Assembly (NCBI GenBank): GCA_009911195.1
Contig: QXWV01000104.1
Location: 1-46,219 of the forward strand
Origin: Lachnospiraceae bacterium
GTDB lineage: Bacteria > Bacillota > Clostridia > Lachnospirales > Lachnospiraceae
DNA: 46,219 bases
Direction: 5' to 3'
A program made the position numbers and the translations under genes. Shown piece after piece: positions 17,868-24,732 of this stretch; within the stretch, counting starts at the first letter, position 1, and every line of letters begins with the position of its first letter. The notes below the pieces were generated by a model. That model made no database searches. It saw only the letters and a program-made list of their open reading frames with translations, and had not been told where the DNA came from.

Positions 17868-18025
17868 ATGCATCCACACGGGAAAATATGGATTTATATT
17901 ATTTATCCTTGTTTTTTCTATCAAATTCTCTTATTTACTCACTTTTTTATATATTTCGCTTTTTTATAGTTATTTTATAAAATTTATTTTCTCATTATTT
18001 TCCATGTTTTCGGGTTTATCTATCC

Positions 18026-18955
18026 TTACAACCCTTTTCTGAGCCTTTCCTGATATCCCGGCGAATTCTTAATTTCCAGCTTATTATTAAACATTTCATA
18101 CTCCGCATCGGAAACCTTATCTTCCAGGCTTTCTTCTACATTAGTATGGTAAACTATGCCGGTTGCCACGGAAGGAGCCAGCACCTCATCTTCCTCATAA
18201 GCCTGGCAGGCAGCCTGTACCCTGCGGCAATAGTCTTCCGCTTCCCCATCTTCTGCCAAAGGAATCAGGACAAGGAATACATCTCCGTCAATCCTGCCAA
18301 TAATATAATCCTCTCCTGCCTCCTTTTTTACAATAGAGGCAACGAGCTGAATCAGGTTGTCACTTTTCTCCACCCCAAAATTATCATAAACAAACTTCCA
18401 GTCATTGATATTCACATTAATGACTGCCACCGGAACCGTCTCGGACTCTTCCAGTGCCTGCATCCTTGTTTTTATGTAATTTTTATTGAAGACCCCTGTA
18501 AGGATGTCTTCCGTCTCGCCACATTTCCTCTGGGCATTTCCTTTCCCCAGCTTCGTTTCCAGTTCGTCTATATAAGAAGCCGATTCCCTATGCATATATA
18601 CTTCGTTTGCAAGGGCGTTCAGCAGCCGCATGGATTCATCCAGCATTTTCTTTGCCGCATCCTTCTTATCGCCTTGCACTTTATCATACTTCACATACAT
18701 ATGACCCACAGTGCGGTCCGCCACCCGTATTTTCTCCCCTGGTTTATTGACCACATCCGGCTCAAACCCTTCAAAATCCCCTATTGCCAGCGCTTTCTCC
18801 CCATGTCTGTCCGTCAGCAGCAGCTCCATCCCATAAGTATCTGCCAAGGCCCGCAGATATTCCGTCAGCATATCCATTACATACAAATTCTTTATCGCAT
18901 AATTCTTAATATTTTCTTTTATCCGCTTTTCAAAAGATACCTCATTATAGCTCAT
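18026..18955 (-). CDS. Sensor protein with degenerate GGDEF domain
   Basis: A 309-residue soluble protein. Residues 1-140 form a small sensor-like domain (YLRALADTYGMELLLTDRHG, EKIRVADRTVGHMYVKYDKV) that recalls GAF or PocR ligand-binding folds, then a helical linker. Residues about 150-300 are a GGDEF-type domain: the entry motif DILTGVFNKNYIKTRM and the strand VAVINVNINDWKFVYDNFGV are kept. The signature, however, reads RIDGDVF where active cyclases have R-x-GGDEF, so the catalytic Glu is Val and one Gly is Asp. No RxxD inhibitory site is seen. I therefore expect no cyclic-di-GMP synthesis; it may bind GTP or serve as a partner protein. It lies downstream of the coiled-coil cluster in the same direction but beyond a terminator. 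Confidence 0.75.
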   Translation of the reverse strand: MSYNEVSFEKRIKENIKNYAIKNLYVMDMLTEYLRALADTYGMELLLTDRHGEKALAIGDFEGFEPDVVNKPGEKIRVADRTVGHMYVKYDKVQGDKKDAAKKMLDESMRLLNALANEVYMHRESASYIDELETKLGKGNAQRKCGETEDILTGVFNKNYIKTRMQALEESETVPVAVINVNINDWKFVYDNFGVEKSDNLIQLVASIVKKEAGEDYIIGRIDGDVFLVLIPLAEDGEAEDYCRRVQAACQAYEEDEVLAPSVATGIVYHTNVEESLEDKVSDAEYEMFNNKLEIKNSPGYQERLRKGL

Positions 18956-19061
18956 AACACATCCCTCTCCTGACTTAAAGTTTTCCGTTTTTCCTTGTTT
19001 CAGTATACCTTTTTTTGCGTAGTTTGTCTATGAATTTTCGGGGAAAATCGCGGAAAAACAA

Positions 19062-19096
19062 TTTTCAGGGGCTGCCATCACTGCAGCCCCTGAAAA
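19062..19096 (-). terminator. Terminator after the coiled-coil cluster
   Basis: Perfect 14-bp stem TTTTCAGGGGCTGC / GCAGCCCCTGAAAA (19062-19075 and 19083-19096) with a 7-base loop. The minus strand continues AATTGTTTTTCC. It is 26 bases after the last gene of the coiled-coil cluster. Confidence 0.85.
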
Positions 19097-19121
19097 CTGT
19101 TTTTCTTCATAAAAATCCTTT

Positions 19122-19676
19122 TTATGCACCTGCCACAAAGGGGATTCCCTCTTCCTCCGTTAAGTAAACTTCCTGATATCCGTTCCCATTCTGTACATAT
19201 TCCATTGTACCCTGACCCTTTTTCCTGTTTTTCCCGTTTTCCGCCTCTTCCCTCGTCTCAGGCAAGTTTTCATAAGTTCCGCTTTTCTTGAATTCTTTGA
19301 ACGCCTGATTTAATGCCTGAATAATCATATCCCTGTCAGGGTCCTTTTCGCTGATACTTCCTACCGCCGCCGAGAATACCTCTTGTGCCTCCTGCTTAGA
19401 CTTGCAGTTTTTCAGCCTGCTTTCCAGTTCCCTGCGCAGCGTCTGCGCCCTTAGCACCTTGCGGTACAGTTCCGGGTTTGTCCTGGCCAGAAAACTCATT
19501 TCCTCCGGGGTCAGCCTCTGCCCTGAACGGGCTTTCGCATATACCTTGGCCGCATAAGCTTCCTCCGATTCCCTCTTTTGCCCTTCTTCCTGCAGGCTAC
19601 GCGCATAAGCCATCAACTGCTGCCCCAACTTCGCATCGGAAGCAGCGCTTTCCTTTTTTAACATAATGTCCATCAC
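19122..19676 (-). CDS. Unrecognised charged helical protein (coiled-coil cluster, third)
   Basis: A 184-residue hydrophilic, mostly helical protein without signal peptide or membrane span; I do not recognise a named family. Visible segments: an N-terminal helix (KESAASDAKLGQQLMAYARS), a conserved-looking core LTPEEMSFLARTNPELYRKV followed by LRAQTLRRELESRLKNCKSK, a second helical part (MIIQALNQAFKEFKKSG), then a disordered charged tail. The core, with its TPEEM-x-FL and NPELYRK pattern, recalls uncharacterised Lachnospiraceae proteins, from memory only. The start is GTG (19676) or the ATG next to it; GGAAGGGG lies about eight bases before. It follows the second gene by 22 bases and is closed by the terminator at 19062, so it is the operon's last gene. 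Confidence 0.75.
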   Translation of the reverse strand: MMDIMLKKESAASDAKLGQQLMAYARSLQEEGQKRESEEAYAAKVYAKARSGQRLTPEEMSFLARTNPELYRKVLRAQTLRRELESRLKNCKSKQEAQEVFSAAVGSISEKDPDRDMIIQALNQAFKEFKKSGTYENLPETREEAENGKNRKKGQGTMEYVQNGNGYQEVYLTEEEGIPFVAGA

Positions 19677-19698
19677 TCACCATACCCCTTCCTATAAG

Positions 19699-20187
19699 TT
19701 AAAACTCTGAACAAATTGCCATAATCTCCGCAACGCTCAGAGACTTGCTAAGCGGCGCTTTTTCGATATATACATCTTCTCCTACTGCCCGCTCCAAAGA
19801 TATCTTCTCATTCATCTGCATGATTTCATCCTGCCTTGCCAGGTACTTCTTAAACACCAGCTTTTCCATCAATTTCTTCTGAATCCTTTTCTTCCGTATG
19901 CGTGCCTCCTGCATCAGTTCCCTCTCCCTGCGGTTCTGCTCACGGATGCGCTCCATCTCTTCATCCCACTTTTTAAGTTTCTCCCTCCATTCCTCTTCTT
20001 CCTCCAGGGCTTCTTCCGATGTCCTGCCCTGATTCCCTGTTTGCCTTTCCCGGGGAATATCATTCCCTTCTTTATCGCTTACATAACCGGAAAATGAGCC
20101 ATCCTGCACACTGTTATTTGAGCCTTTCATATACTCCTGTGCAGCTTCCATATACATCCTGCTTTTTCCATAACCGCTAATATACAT
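19699..20187 (-). CDS. Unrecognised coiled-coil protein (coiled-coil cluster, second)
   Basis: A 162-residue protein with short N-terminal motif MYISGYGKSRMYMEAAQEYM, a disordered polar stretch (about 22-55), then a strongly charged coiled coil (about 56-135: EEALEEEEEWREKLKKWDEE, MERIREQNRRERELMQEARI, RKKRIQKKLMEKLVFKKYLA) and a C-terminal segment SKSLSVAEIMAICSEF. No signal peptide or membrane span. The short S-G-Y-G start followed by a coiled coil recalls uncharacterised Lachnospiraceae families such as DUF6033, but I cannot confirm membership. AAGGAGG lies five bases before the ATG and overlaps the stop codon of the interrupted cistron upstream, a sign that this was built as one polycistronic unit. 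Confidence 0.75.
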   Translation of the reverse strand: MYISGYGKSRMYMEAAQEYMKGSNNSVQDGSFSGYVSDKEGNDIPRERQTGNQGRTSEEALEEEEEWREKLKKWDEEMERIREQNRRERELMQEARIRKKRIQKKLMEKLVFKKYLARQDEIMQMNEKISLERAVGEDVYIEKAPLSKSLSVAEIMAICSEF

Positions 20188-20197
20188 ATGCCCCTCC

Positions 20198-20413
20198 TTA
20201 GCTTCCTATTTCCTTCGCACGGGTCTGTGTAAATTTCCTATTATATAAAACAACAAGCGCAGACAATTGCGGACTCCATCCATTATCTGCGCTCTCCATA
20301 GCTTCCCTATCTTGTTATCCATATTTTCCAGGCATACCTGCCATCTTTACAGCTATGCCACTTTCAAAATCCGGAGGCTTTGTGCGTATCACAAACCTTT
20401 CCTGCCGCCTCAC
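20198..20413 (-). pseudogene. Small cistron interrupted by an in-frame TAA
   Basis: Between the first and second coiled-coil genes, one frame is open except for a single TAA. It starts at a GTG (20413) that overlaps the stop of the preceding gene as GTGA, runs 32 codons (MRRQERFVIRTKPPDFESGI, AVKMAGMPGKYG) to TAA at 20315-20317, then continues 38 codons (QDREAMESADNGWSPQLSAL, VVLYNRKFTQTRAKEIGS). Its final TAA (20198-20200) runs straight into the GGAGG of the next gene. Both junctions are classic for coupled genes in an operon. The TAA codon before CAA could come from CAA or GAA by one change. Readings: a decayed gene, two tiny genes (the second from the ATG at 20299, with AGGG before it), recoding, or a leader RNA that only looks coding. 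The product is not recognised. Confidence 0.45.
20256..20293 (-). terminator. Possible internal terminator/attenuator
   Basis: AGCGCAGA (20256-20263) and TCTGCGCT (20286-20293) form an 8-bp stem with a 22-base loop. On the minus strand it is followed by TGTTGTTTTATAT. It could end part of the transcripts after the first coiled-coil gene, or act as attenuator for the two genes behind it. Confidence 0.5.
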
Positions 20414-21366
20414 ATAAATTCATCCACTGCAATCCCCTTCATGTCTTCCTCCAGAAGCTCCACTTCCTTCAAAATCTTTTTAATTTCATCCTGCAGCTTC
20501 GTCTGTTCGGATGTGCTCTCCTGGATGGCCTCGGCCAGTTCCTCCTGCTCTTCCTTCTCTTCCTTTATGTTTTCCAGCTTCTCTTCTTCCTCTTCCTTCT
20601 TCTCTGCCTGCTCCTTTGCAGCCTCTACCAGTTTCTCCATCTCTTCATCCACATGGTCTTTGGCTGCATCCCAAATCATACCGATAATAGAATCGCTGGC
20701 TGCCTGCAAAATATCGCCCGCCGCTTTCTTAGCCGCCCGGATTCCCTTGCCGCCGGCTTCCAGTATGGCCTGCTTGGTAAACATAATCGAACTGGTATTG
20801 GCTATTCTCTCATTCAGGAGTTCTTCTTCCATAGAGGAAATATGCTTAATCACTTTATCATATTCCAGGCTGCGTTGCTGGTATTCCGTCCTCTCTCCCA
20901 GATTAGCCAGCCTTTCCAATTCATCCTTACTCATCGAAGAAAGATTTCCTGCATCCAACAAATTACTGCCTTTACGGATTAAATCCAAATCCTTCTGTTC
21001 CTGGCTATCCGGGTCGATGCCATATTTTTCCTGCAGTGCATCCCTCTCCTCCATAAAACCTTTCCGCTGTTCGTACAAGGCTTGCAGTTCCTCTTTTATT
21101 TCCGCATTTCTGGCCCGCAGTTCGTTCATGCCATCTGTCACCTTATTGTCATTAGCAAACTGGTCCCGCAATACCTTTGCCGCCTGTTTCCTGGCCTGTG
21201 CCCGCTTCTGCTCTACCAGGCTGTTAATATTATTGTTTTTGTTCCCTAAGAAAATGGCGCCATTTTTCATCTGCCCGCCGCCTTCTTTATCCATCCCCTT
21301 TGATGCGCTTGAACCAAAGCCTATGTTCCCATTAATCCCTGCCAAATTTACCGAAACCGTTGCCAT
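20410..21366 (-). CDS. Unrecognised long coiled-coil protein (coiled-coil cluster, first)
   Basis: A 318-residue protein without signal peptide. The N-terminus is Gly/Asn/Ser-rich (MATVSVNLAGINGNIGFGSS), followed by helices (SLVEQKRAQARKQAAKVLRD), a charged coiled coil around 95-125, a middle part with MSKDELERLANLGERTEYQQ, a small-residue helical stretch (EAGGKGIRAAKKAAGDILQA) and a very acidic/basic coiled coil over the last 95 residues (KLVEAAKEQAEKKEEEEEKL and onward). The gene frame is open to 21450, but GGAGG seven bases before the ATG at 21366 decides the start. The style recalls surface-appendage or secretion-linked structural proteins, though no family is recognised. It heads the operon; a GCCGATAT motif like that of flagellar sigma factor promoters lies about 115 bases upstream. 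Confidence 0.75.
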   Translation of the reverse strand: MATVSVNLAGINGNIGFGSSASKGMDKEGGGQMKNGAIFLGNKNNNINSLVEQKRAQARKQAAKVLRDQFANDNKVTDGMNELRARNAEIKEELQALYEQRKGFMEERDALQEKYGIDPDSQEQKDLDLIRKGSNLLDAGNLSSMSKDELERLANLGERTEYQQRSLEYDKVIKHISSMEEELLNERIANTSSIMFTKQAILEAGGKGIRAAKKAAGDILQAASDSIIGMIWDAAKDHVDEEMEKLVEAAKEQAEKKEEEEEKLENIKEEKEEQEELAEAIQESTSEQTKLQDEIKKILKEVELLEEDMKGIAVDEFM

Positions 21367-21480
21367 CCCATATCCTCCATGAAGTTGACTCAACCGGACA
21401 AATCCATTTGTTCCGTTTTTGCCTTTATACTTTTTGCCGCGGCCATTCATTGGCCGCCCAATTTTAGTTCCTTATTAACT

Positions 21481-21504
21481 ATATCGGCACTTCCTTTACT
21501 TTTA
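21481..21504 (-). promoter_or_regulatory. Possible sigma-28/SigD-type promoter
   Basis: On the minus strand GCCGATAT (21481-21488), the flagellar sigma -10 consensus of Gram-positives, with TAAA (21501-21504) 12 bases upstream; the usual spacer is about 15. An 8-base match is expected about once by chance in this window, but this one is intergenic and correctly oriented before the coiled-coil operon. Confidence 0.3.
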
Positions 21505-21597
21505 TAAATATCCTTATCCAATCTTTTCTAATTTGATATATAAATCCCTCCCCTGCAGGCCGTCAGCACCAGTGCCCCTGGCATCGGTAACATTATC

Positions 21598-22425
21598 CTA
21601 CATTCCATCATCTATCCTCGGCACAAAACCCTCAAAAATAAACAAATCAAAATTCTTCCTTCTATCATCCAATTCCTTTTGGTTCTTAATTGTCCATGCC
21701 ACGGCAAGATTACCATATAACTTTTTGCATATCTGGCGCGACAGCGTCCAATAATATTTATGATTATATGCAATAAAGTCCGGCTTGGTTATGCAATTTA
21801 AAAGCATATGCTCCAGTACGAAATAAAGCAGCCCCTTTGGCCCCTCTTCCTGTAAAAATGCATCCGAAAGCTGACCCCTCATCACTCTATCCCTGTTTTT
21901 CCTATACCAAATCAGTGCCAGCGGATTAAATGATTCGATACAATATGCCCCCTGATAATCCTGGAGCAGCCCATCCGCCAAAGGGCATACGGATACATCC
22001 GTCCATTCTACCTTGAGCTCCACAATCAAAGGCACCCTGCCGTTTACCATTTTCAGGAAATCCTCCAGCCTGGGGATTTTTTCTTCCGTTCCGTATAAAG
22101 AAAATCCCCTCAGTTCTTCATAAGAATAATCCCGCACTTTCCCTTTCTGTCCGCATACCCGCTCCAATGTAAAATCATGGAAAATCACAGGCACTTTATC
22201 CTTGGAAAGCTGCACATCCAATTCTATTCCATAGTTATTTTCCACCGCCCGCTCAAAAGCCTTCATAGAATTCTCCGGCGCATCGCCCTTATTATCATGC
22301 AGCCCCCTATGTGCATACAATACTCCCTGAAAGGGTCTTTTATCCGGCTTGTGGGTCATCCGCGGCATAATCGCCAGAAAATACAATATAACAACTACTG
22401 CTAAAATCACCAAAACTACTGTCAT
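21598..22425 (-). CDS. Membrane-anchored glycerophosphodiester phosphodiesterase
   Basis: A 275-residue GDPD-family protein. One N-terminal membrane anchor (MTVVLVILAVVVILYFLAIM) is followed by a TIM-barrel domain with the catalytic set: AHRGLHDNKGDAPENSMKAF (His and Arg of the HR motif, Glu of PEN), YGIELDVQLSKDKVPVIFHD (Glu, Asp and the second His), and a late AWTIKNQKELD. It would cut glycerophosphodiesters from lipid or teichoic-acid turnover to sn-glycerol-3-phosphate and an alcohol, probably at the outer membrane face. GGAGAT just before the ATG at 22425 sets the start; the frame is open to 22458. It follows the MFS transporter gene by 48 bases, so the transporter may move a product or precursor; that link is inference. 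Confidence 0.88.
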   Translation of the reverse strand: MTVVLVILAVVVILYFLAIMPRMTHKPDKRPFQGVLYAHRGLHDNKGDAPENSMKAFERAVENNYGIELDVQLSKDKVPVIFHDFTLERVCGQKGKVRDYSYEELRGFSLYGTEEKIPRLEDFLKMVNGRVPLIVELKVEWTDVSVCPLADGLLQDYQGAYCIESFNPLALIWYRKNRDRVMRGQLSDAFLQEEGPKGLLYFVLEHMLLNCITKPDFIAYNHKYYWTLSRQICKKLYGNLAVAWTIKNQKELDDRRKNFDLFIFEGFVPRIDDGM

Positions 22426-22473
22426 TTTTATCTCCATGTATACACGATTTTTATGCACAACAAATGCTTAAAA

Positions 22474-23793
22474 TCAATCATCCATATCAAAATTTTCCAA
22501 TATATCCTTCTTTTTCTCCGGCCTGGAATCCCCATGATGCACCTGCATCATCGTTATAAAGGCCAGTACGGAAAATGCAAAAGCATAGGGGAACAGCGAC
22601 CTGTAAGAAATATTTTCCAAAAGGAAGCCGGATAAAACTGGTGTAAATATCTGGGCCGCCATGGAAAATGTATAATAAGTTCCTGTAAATTTCCCAATAT
22701 CACACCCTTTTCCCATTTCCACAATCATTGGATAGGAGTTTACGTTTATGGCCGCCCATCCCACGCCTATTGCCGCAAAGGCAATATTGACCGCCGGGTG
22801 GTATGCCCCTGCAAAAATGGCCGCAAAATAGCAAAGGCTCATCAATATGATACCGGCTAAAATTGTCTTTTTCCTCCCGATACGGCTGGCAATGTTGCCA
22901 ATAGGTATATAGCTGCATATCGCCGCCACCGTTGCCACCATCAGGCAATCGGCAAAACTCCCGCCTTCCATATGCCAGACTACCCTTGTATACCTGGAAA
23001 ATGCTGTTGTCACCGCATTATATGCCGTAAACCAAAAGAAGATGGACAGCAGAAGGAATATCATACTGCGCCTCACCTCCTGGGGCATTCCCTCCATCTT
23101 CCCCGATGTTTCTTCCTGCATCCGCCCCAATGCTTCTGCCTGTCCATCGGAGTCCCCCTGTATCTCCAGCGCCCTTTCTTCCTCCCTCACCAGCTTCGCT
23201 GTTTTTTTCTCTTTTACAGTAAAAAACAATACTGCCACCGCCAACAGCATCAGCCCGGCAATACTTAAAAACAATGGCAGATAATCCGGCCGCTCCCCGC
23301 CGCCCACCAGTAGCTTAATCATCAGCAGGGCATACACACCCCCTACCGCCCCCATCAGATTGATAACTGCATTCGCCTTGCTCCTTAAGCGGTTAGGCGT
23401 CAAATCCGGCATCAATGCCACCGCCGGGGAACGGTACAGCCCCATGGAAAGCAGCAGCAAAAATAGGACAAAAAGGAACATCACAAGATTCTGCTTTTTA
23501 TCCGCTGCTGAAAGCAACAGCAAAAATGATGCCGCCAATATAGTTCCCCCCAGGATAAACGGCATTCTTTTCCCAATCTTCGTATCCGTTTTATCCGACA
23601 GCAAACCGAATAGCGGCAAAAGGAAAATTGCCAGCACATTATCCATCGCCATTAATGCCCCTGTTACCGTTTCCCCTAAGTGGAAGGTATTCTGGAGCAT
23701 CAGCGGGATAATACTGTCATACATCTGCCAAAACCCCGAAATCGATAAAAATGCCAAACCAATAAAAAATGTCCGTTTATAATTTAATTTCAC
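22474..23793 (-). CDS. MFS transporter (SLC45/sugar-type)
   Basis: A 439-residue transporter with about 12 membrane spans and a long charged central loop (about 195-235). The N-terminal loop PLFGLLSDKTDTKIGKRMPF carries the MFS loop 2-3 motif in the form found in sucrose/maltoside SLC45-like and GPH-like carriers. The start codon is GTG (MKLNYKRTFFIG), with GAGAGGG about eight bases upstream. It is the first gene of a pair with the glycerophosphodiesterase. Substrate is unknown; sugars or glycosides are likely from the motif. A terminator (23927-23950) separates it from the two-component genes upstream. Confidence 0.85.
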   Translation of the reverse strand: MKLNYKRTFFIGLAFLSISGFWQMYDSIIPLMLQNTFHLGETVTGALMAMDNVLAIFLLPLFGLLSDKTDTKIGKRMPFILGGTILAASFLLLLSAADKKQNLVMFLFVLFLLLLSMGLYRSPAVALMPDLTPNRLRSKANAVINLMGAVGGVYALLMIKLLVGGGERPDYLPLFLSIAGLMLLAVAVLFFTVKEKKTAKLVREEERALEIQGDSDGQAEALGRMQEETSGKMEGMPQEVRRSMIFLLLSIFFWFTAYNAVTTAFSRYTRVVWHMEGGSFADCLMVATVAAICSYIPIGNIASRIGRKKTILAGIILMSLCYFAAIFAGAYHPAVNIAFAAIGVGWAAINVNSYPMIVEMGKGCDIGKFTGTYYTFSMAAQIFTPVLSGFLLENISYRSLFPYAFAFSVLAFITMMQVHHGDSRPEKKKDILENFDMDD

Positions 23794-23926
23794 TGCCCCA
23801 TCCCTCTCTTTTCACATTGCCTTGCCCACTTCCCTACTCCTGCATGAACCCCCTATTGCATCCCTTTGATTTATCTTATCACAGTTTAAACCCCAAATCC
23901 AGCCCTGTCTCTCCCACCACCAGAAA

Positions 23927-23950
23927 AAAACCGCCATAAACGGCGGTTTT
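23927..23950 (-). terminator. Terminator after the response-regulator gene
   Basis: Stem AAAACCGCC / GGCGGTTTT (23927-23935 and 23942-23950) with a 6-base loop; on the minus strand it ends GGCGGTTTTTTTCTGG. It lies 40 bases after the response-regulator stop. Confidence 0.88.
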
Positions 23951-23989
23951 AGGAAGCATAGTCATAGATGCACCCCATACATATGCTGT

Positions 23990-24688
23990 TCATCCCATAA
24001 AAAGGTGCGTAAGGTTCAAATCGCTAATCAGCTTTATTACCTCTTTTGTCCTGCTGCAGCCGAACTTCCTCAAAAGCCCTTTGATTTGTGTCTTTACCGT
24101 CACCGTTTCCACATACCTTTCCTTTGCAATCTCTTTCACCGTTTTCCCTTCCAGCAGCTTCTTTATCAATTCCCTTTCCGTCGCTGTCAGCCGGGAAATA
24201 TTATTGATAAAGAACAACAGGCTCTTTTCGCTTTTCTGAAGCCGCACATATTCCTGCATCACCGCGTTATGTACCTTGCGCTCCATAATAGGGCTGCCTG
24301 CATAGGCACTCCTGATATGGTTAAGGATTTCCTCCTCCTTGCAGCCTTTTACAATATAATCCACCGCACCCGCGCCCATCGCCGTTAAAATCATCTCATT
24401 GGTATCGTGCACCGTCAGGAATATAATGTTCGCATTTCCTACCCGTTCCCGTATTTGTTCCGTAGCTGTAATGCCTGCATTCAGATTTTCCATTTCGATA
24501 TCCATCAGAATAATGTCAAACTCTGTTTCTGATGCCAGTTCCACAATCTGTTTTCCGCTGCCCGCCGTTCCGACCACTTCCATATCCTCCTGCCGTTCAA
24601 TAAGCTCGCACATATCTTCCCGCAGCAATTCAAAATCATCGGCTATCATAATCCGAATCTTTCCTGGCCATCTTTTTTCTTCCAACAT
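23990..24688 (-). CDS. LuxR-family response regulator
   Basis: A 232-residue NarL-type regulator. Receiver domain: acidic pair IADDFELL (Asp17, Asp18), phosphorylation site FDIILMDIEM (Asp63), TVHDTN with the conserved Thr, and KGCKEEE with the Lys. C-terminal LuxR helix-turn-helix: LTATERELIKKLLEGKTVKE followed by IAKERYVETVTVKTQIKGLL and RKFGCSRTKEVI. GGGGATGAA precedes the ATG. It lies 44 bases after the histidine kinase gene, its likely partner, and both follow an ABC transporter operon of the taurine/nitrate/sulfonate type. It would act as a DNA-binding transcription factor; the target is unknown. Confidence 0.93.
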   Translation of the reverse strand: MLEEKRWPGKIRIMIADDFELLREDMCELIERQEDMEVVGTAGSGKQIVELASETEFDIILMDIEMENLNAGITATEQIRERVGNANIIFLTVHDTNEMILTAMGAGAVDYIVKGCKEEEILNHIRSAYAGSPIMERKVHNAVMQEYVRLQKSEKSLLFFINNISRLTATERELIKKLLEGKTVKEIAKERYVETVTVKTQIKGLLRKFGCSRTKEVIKLISDLNLTHLFMG

Positions 24689-24732
24689 TTCATCCCCATT
24701 TCCTTCCAGTCTTATACTCCATAAAATACCCC

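Noticed and set aside
20330-20409. Cyclic-di-GMP-I riboswitch before the second coiled-coil gene
   Set aside because: The minus strand has ACGCACAAAGCCTCCGG, which recalls the ACGCAAAGCC core, plus a downstream terminator. The 5' GGGCAAACC part and the GAAA-capped helix in the right order are missing, and the region reads as coupled coding sequence. I would accept it only with a covariance-model hit.
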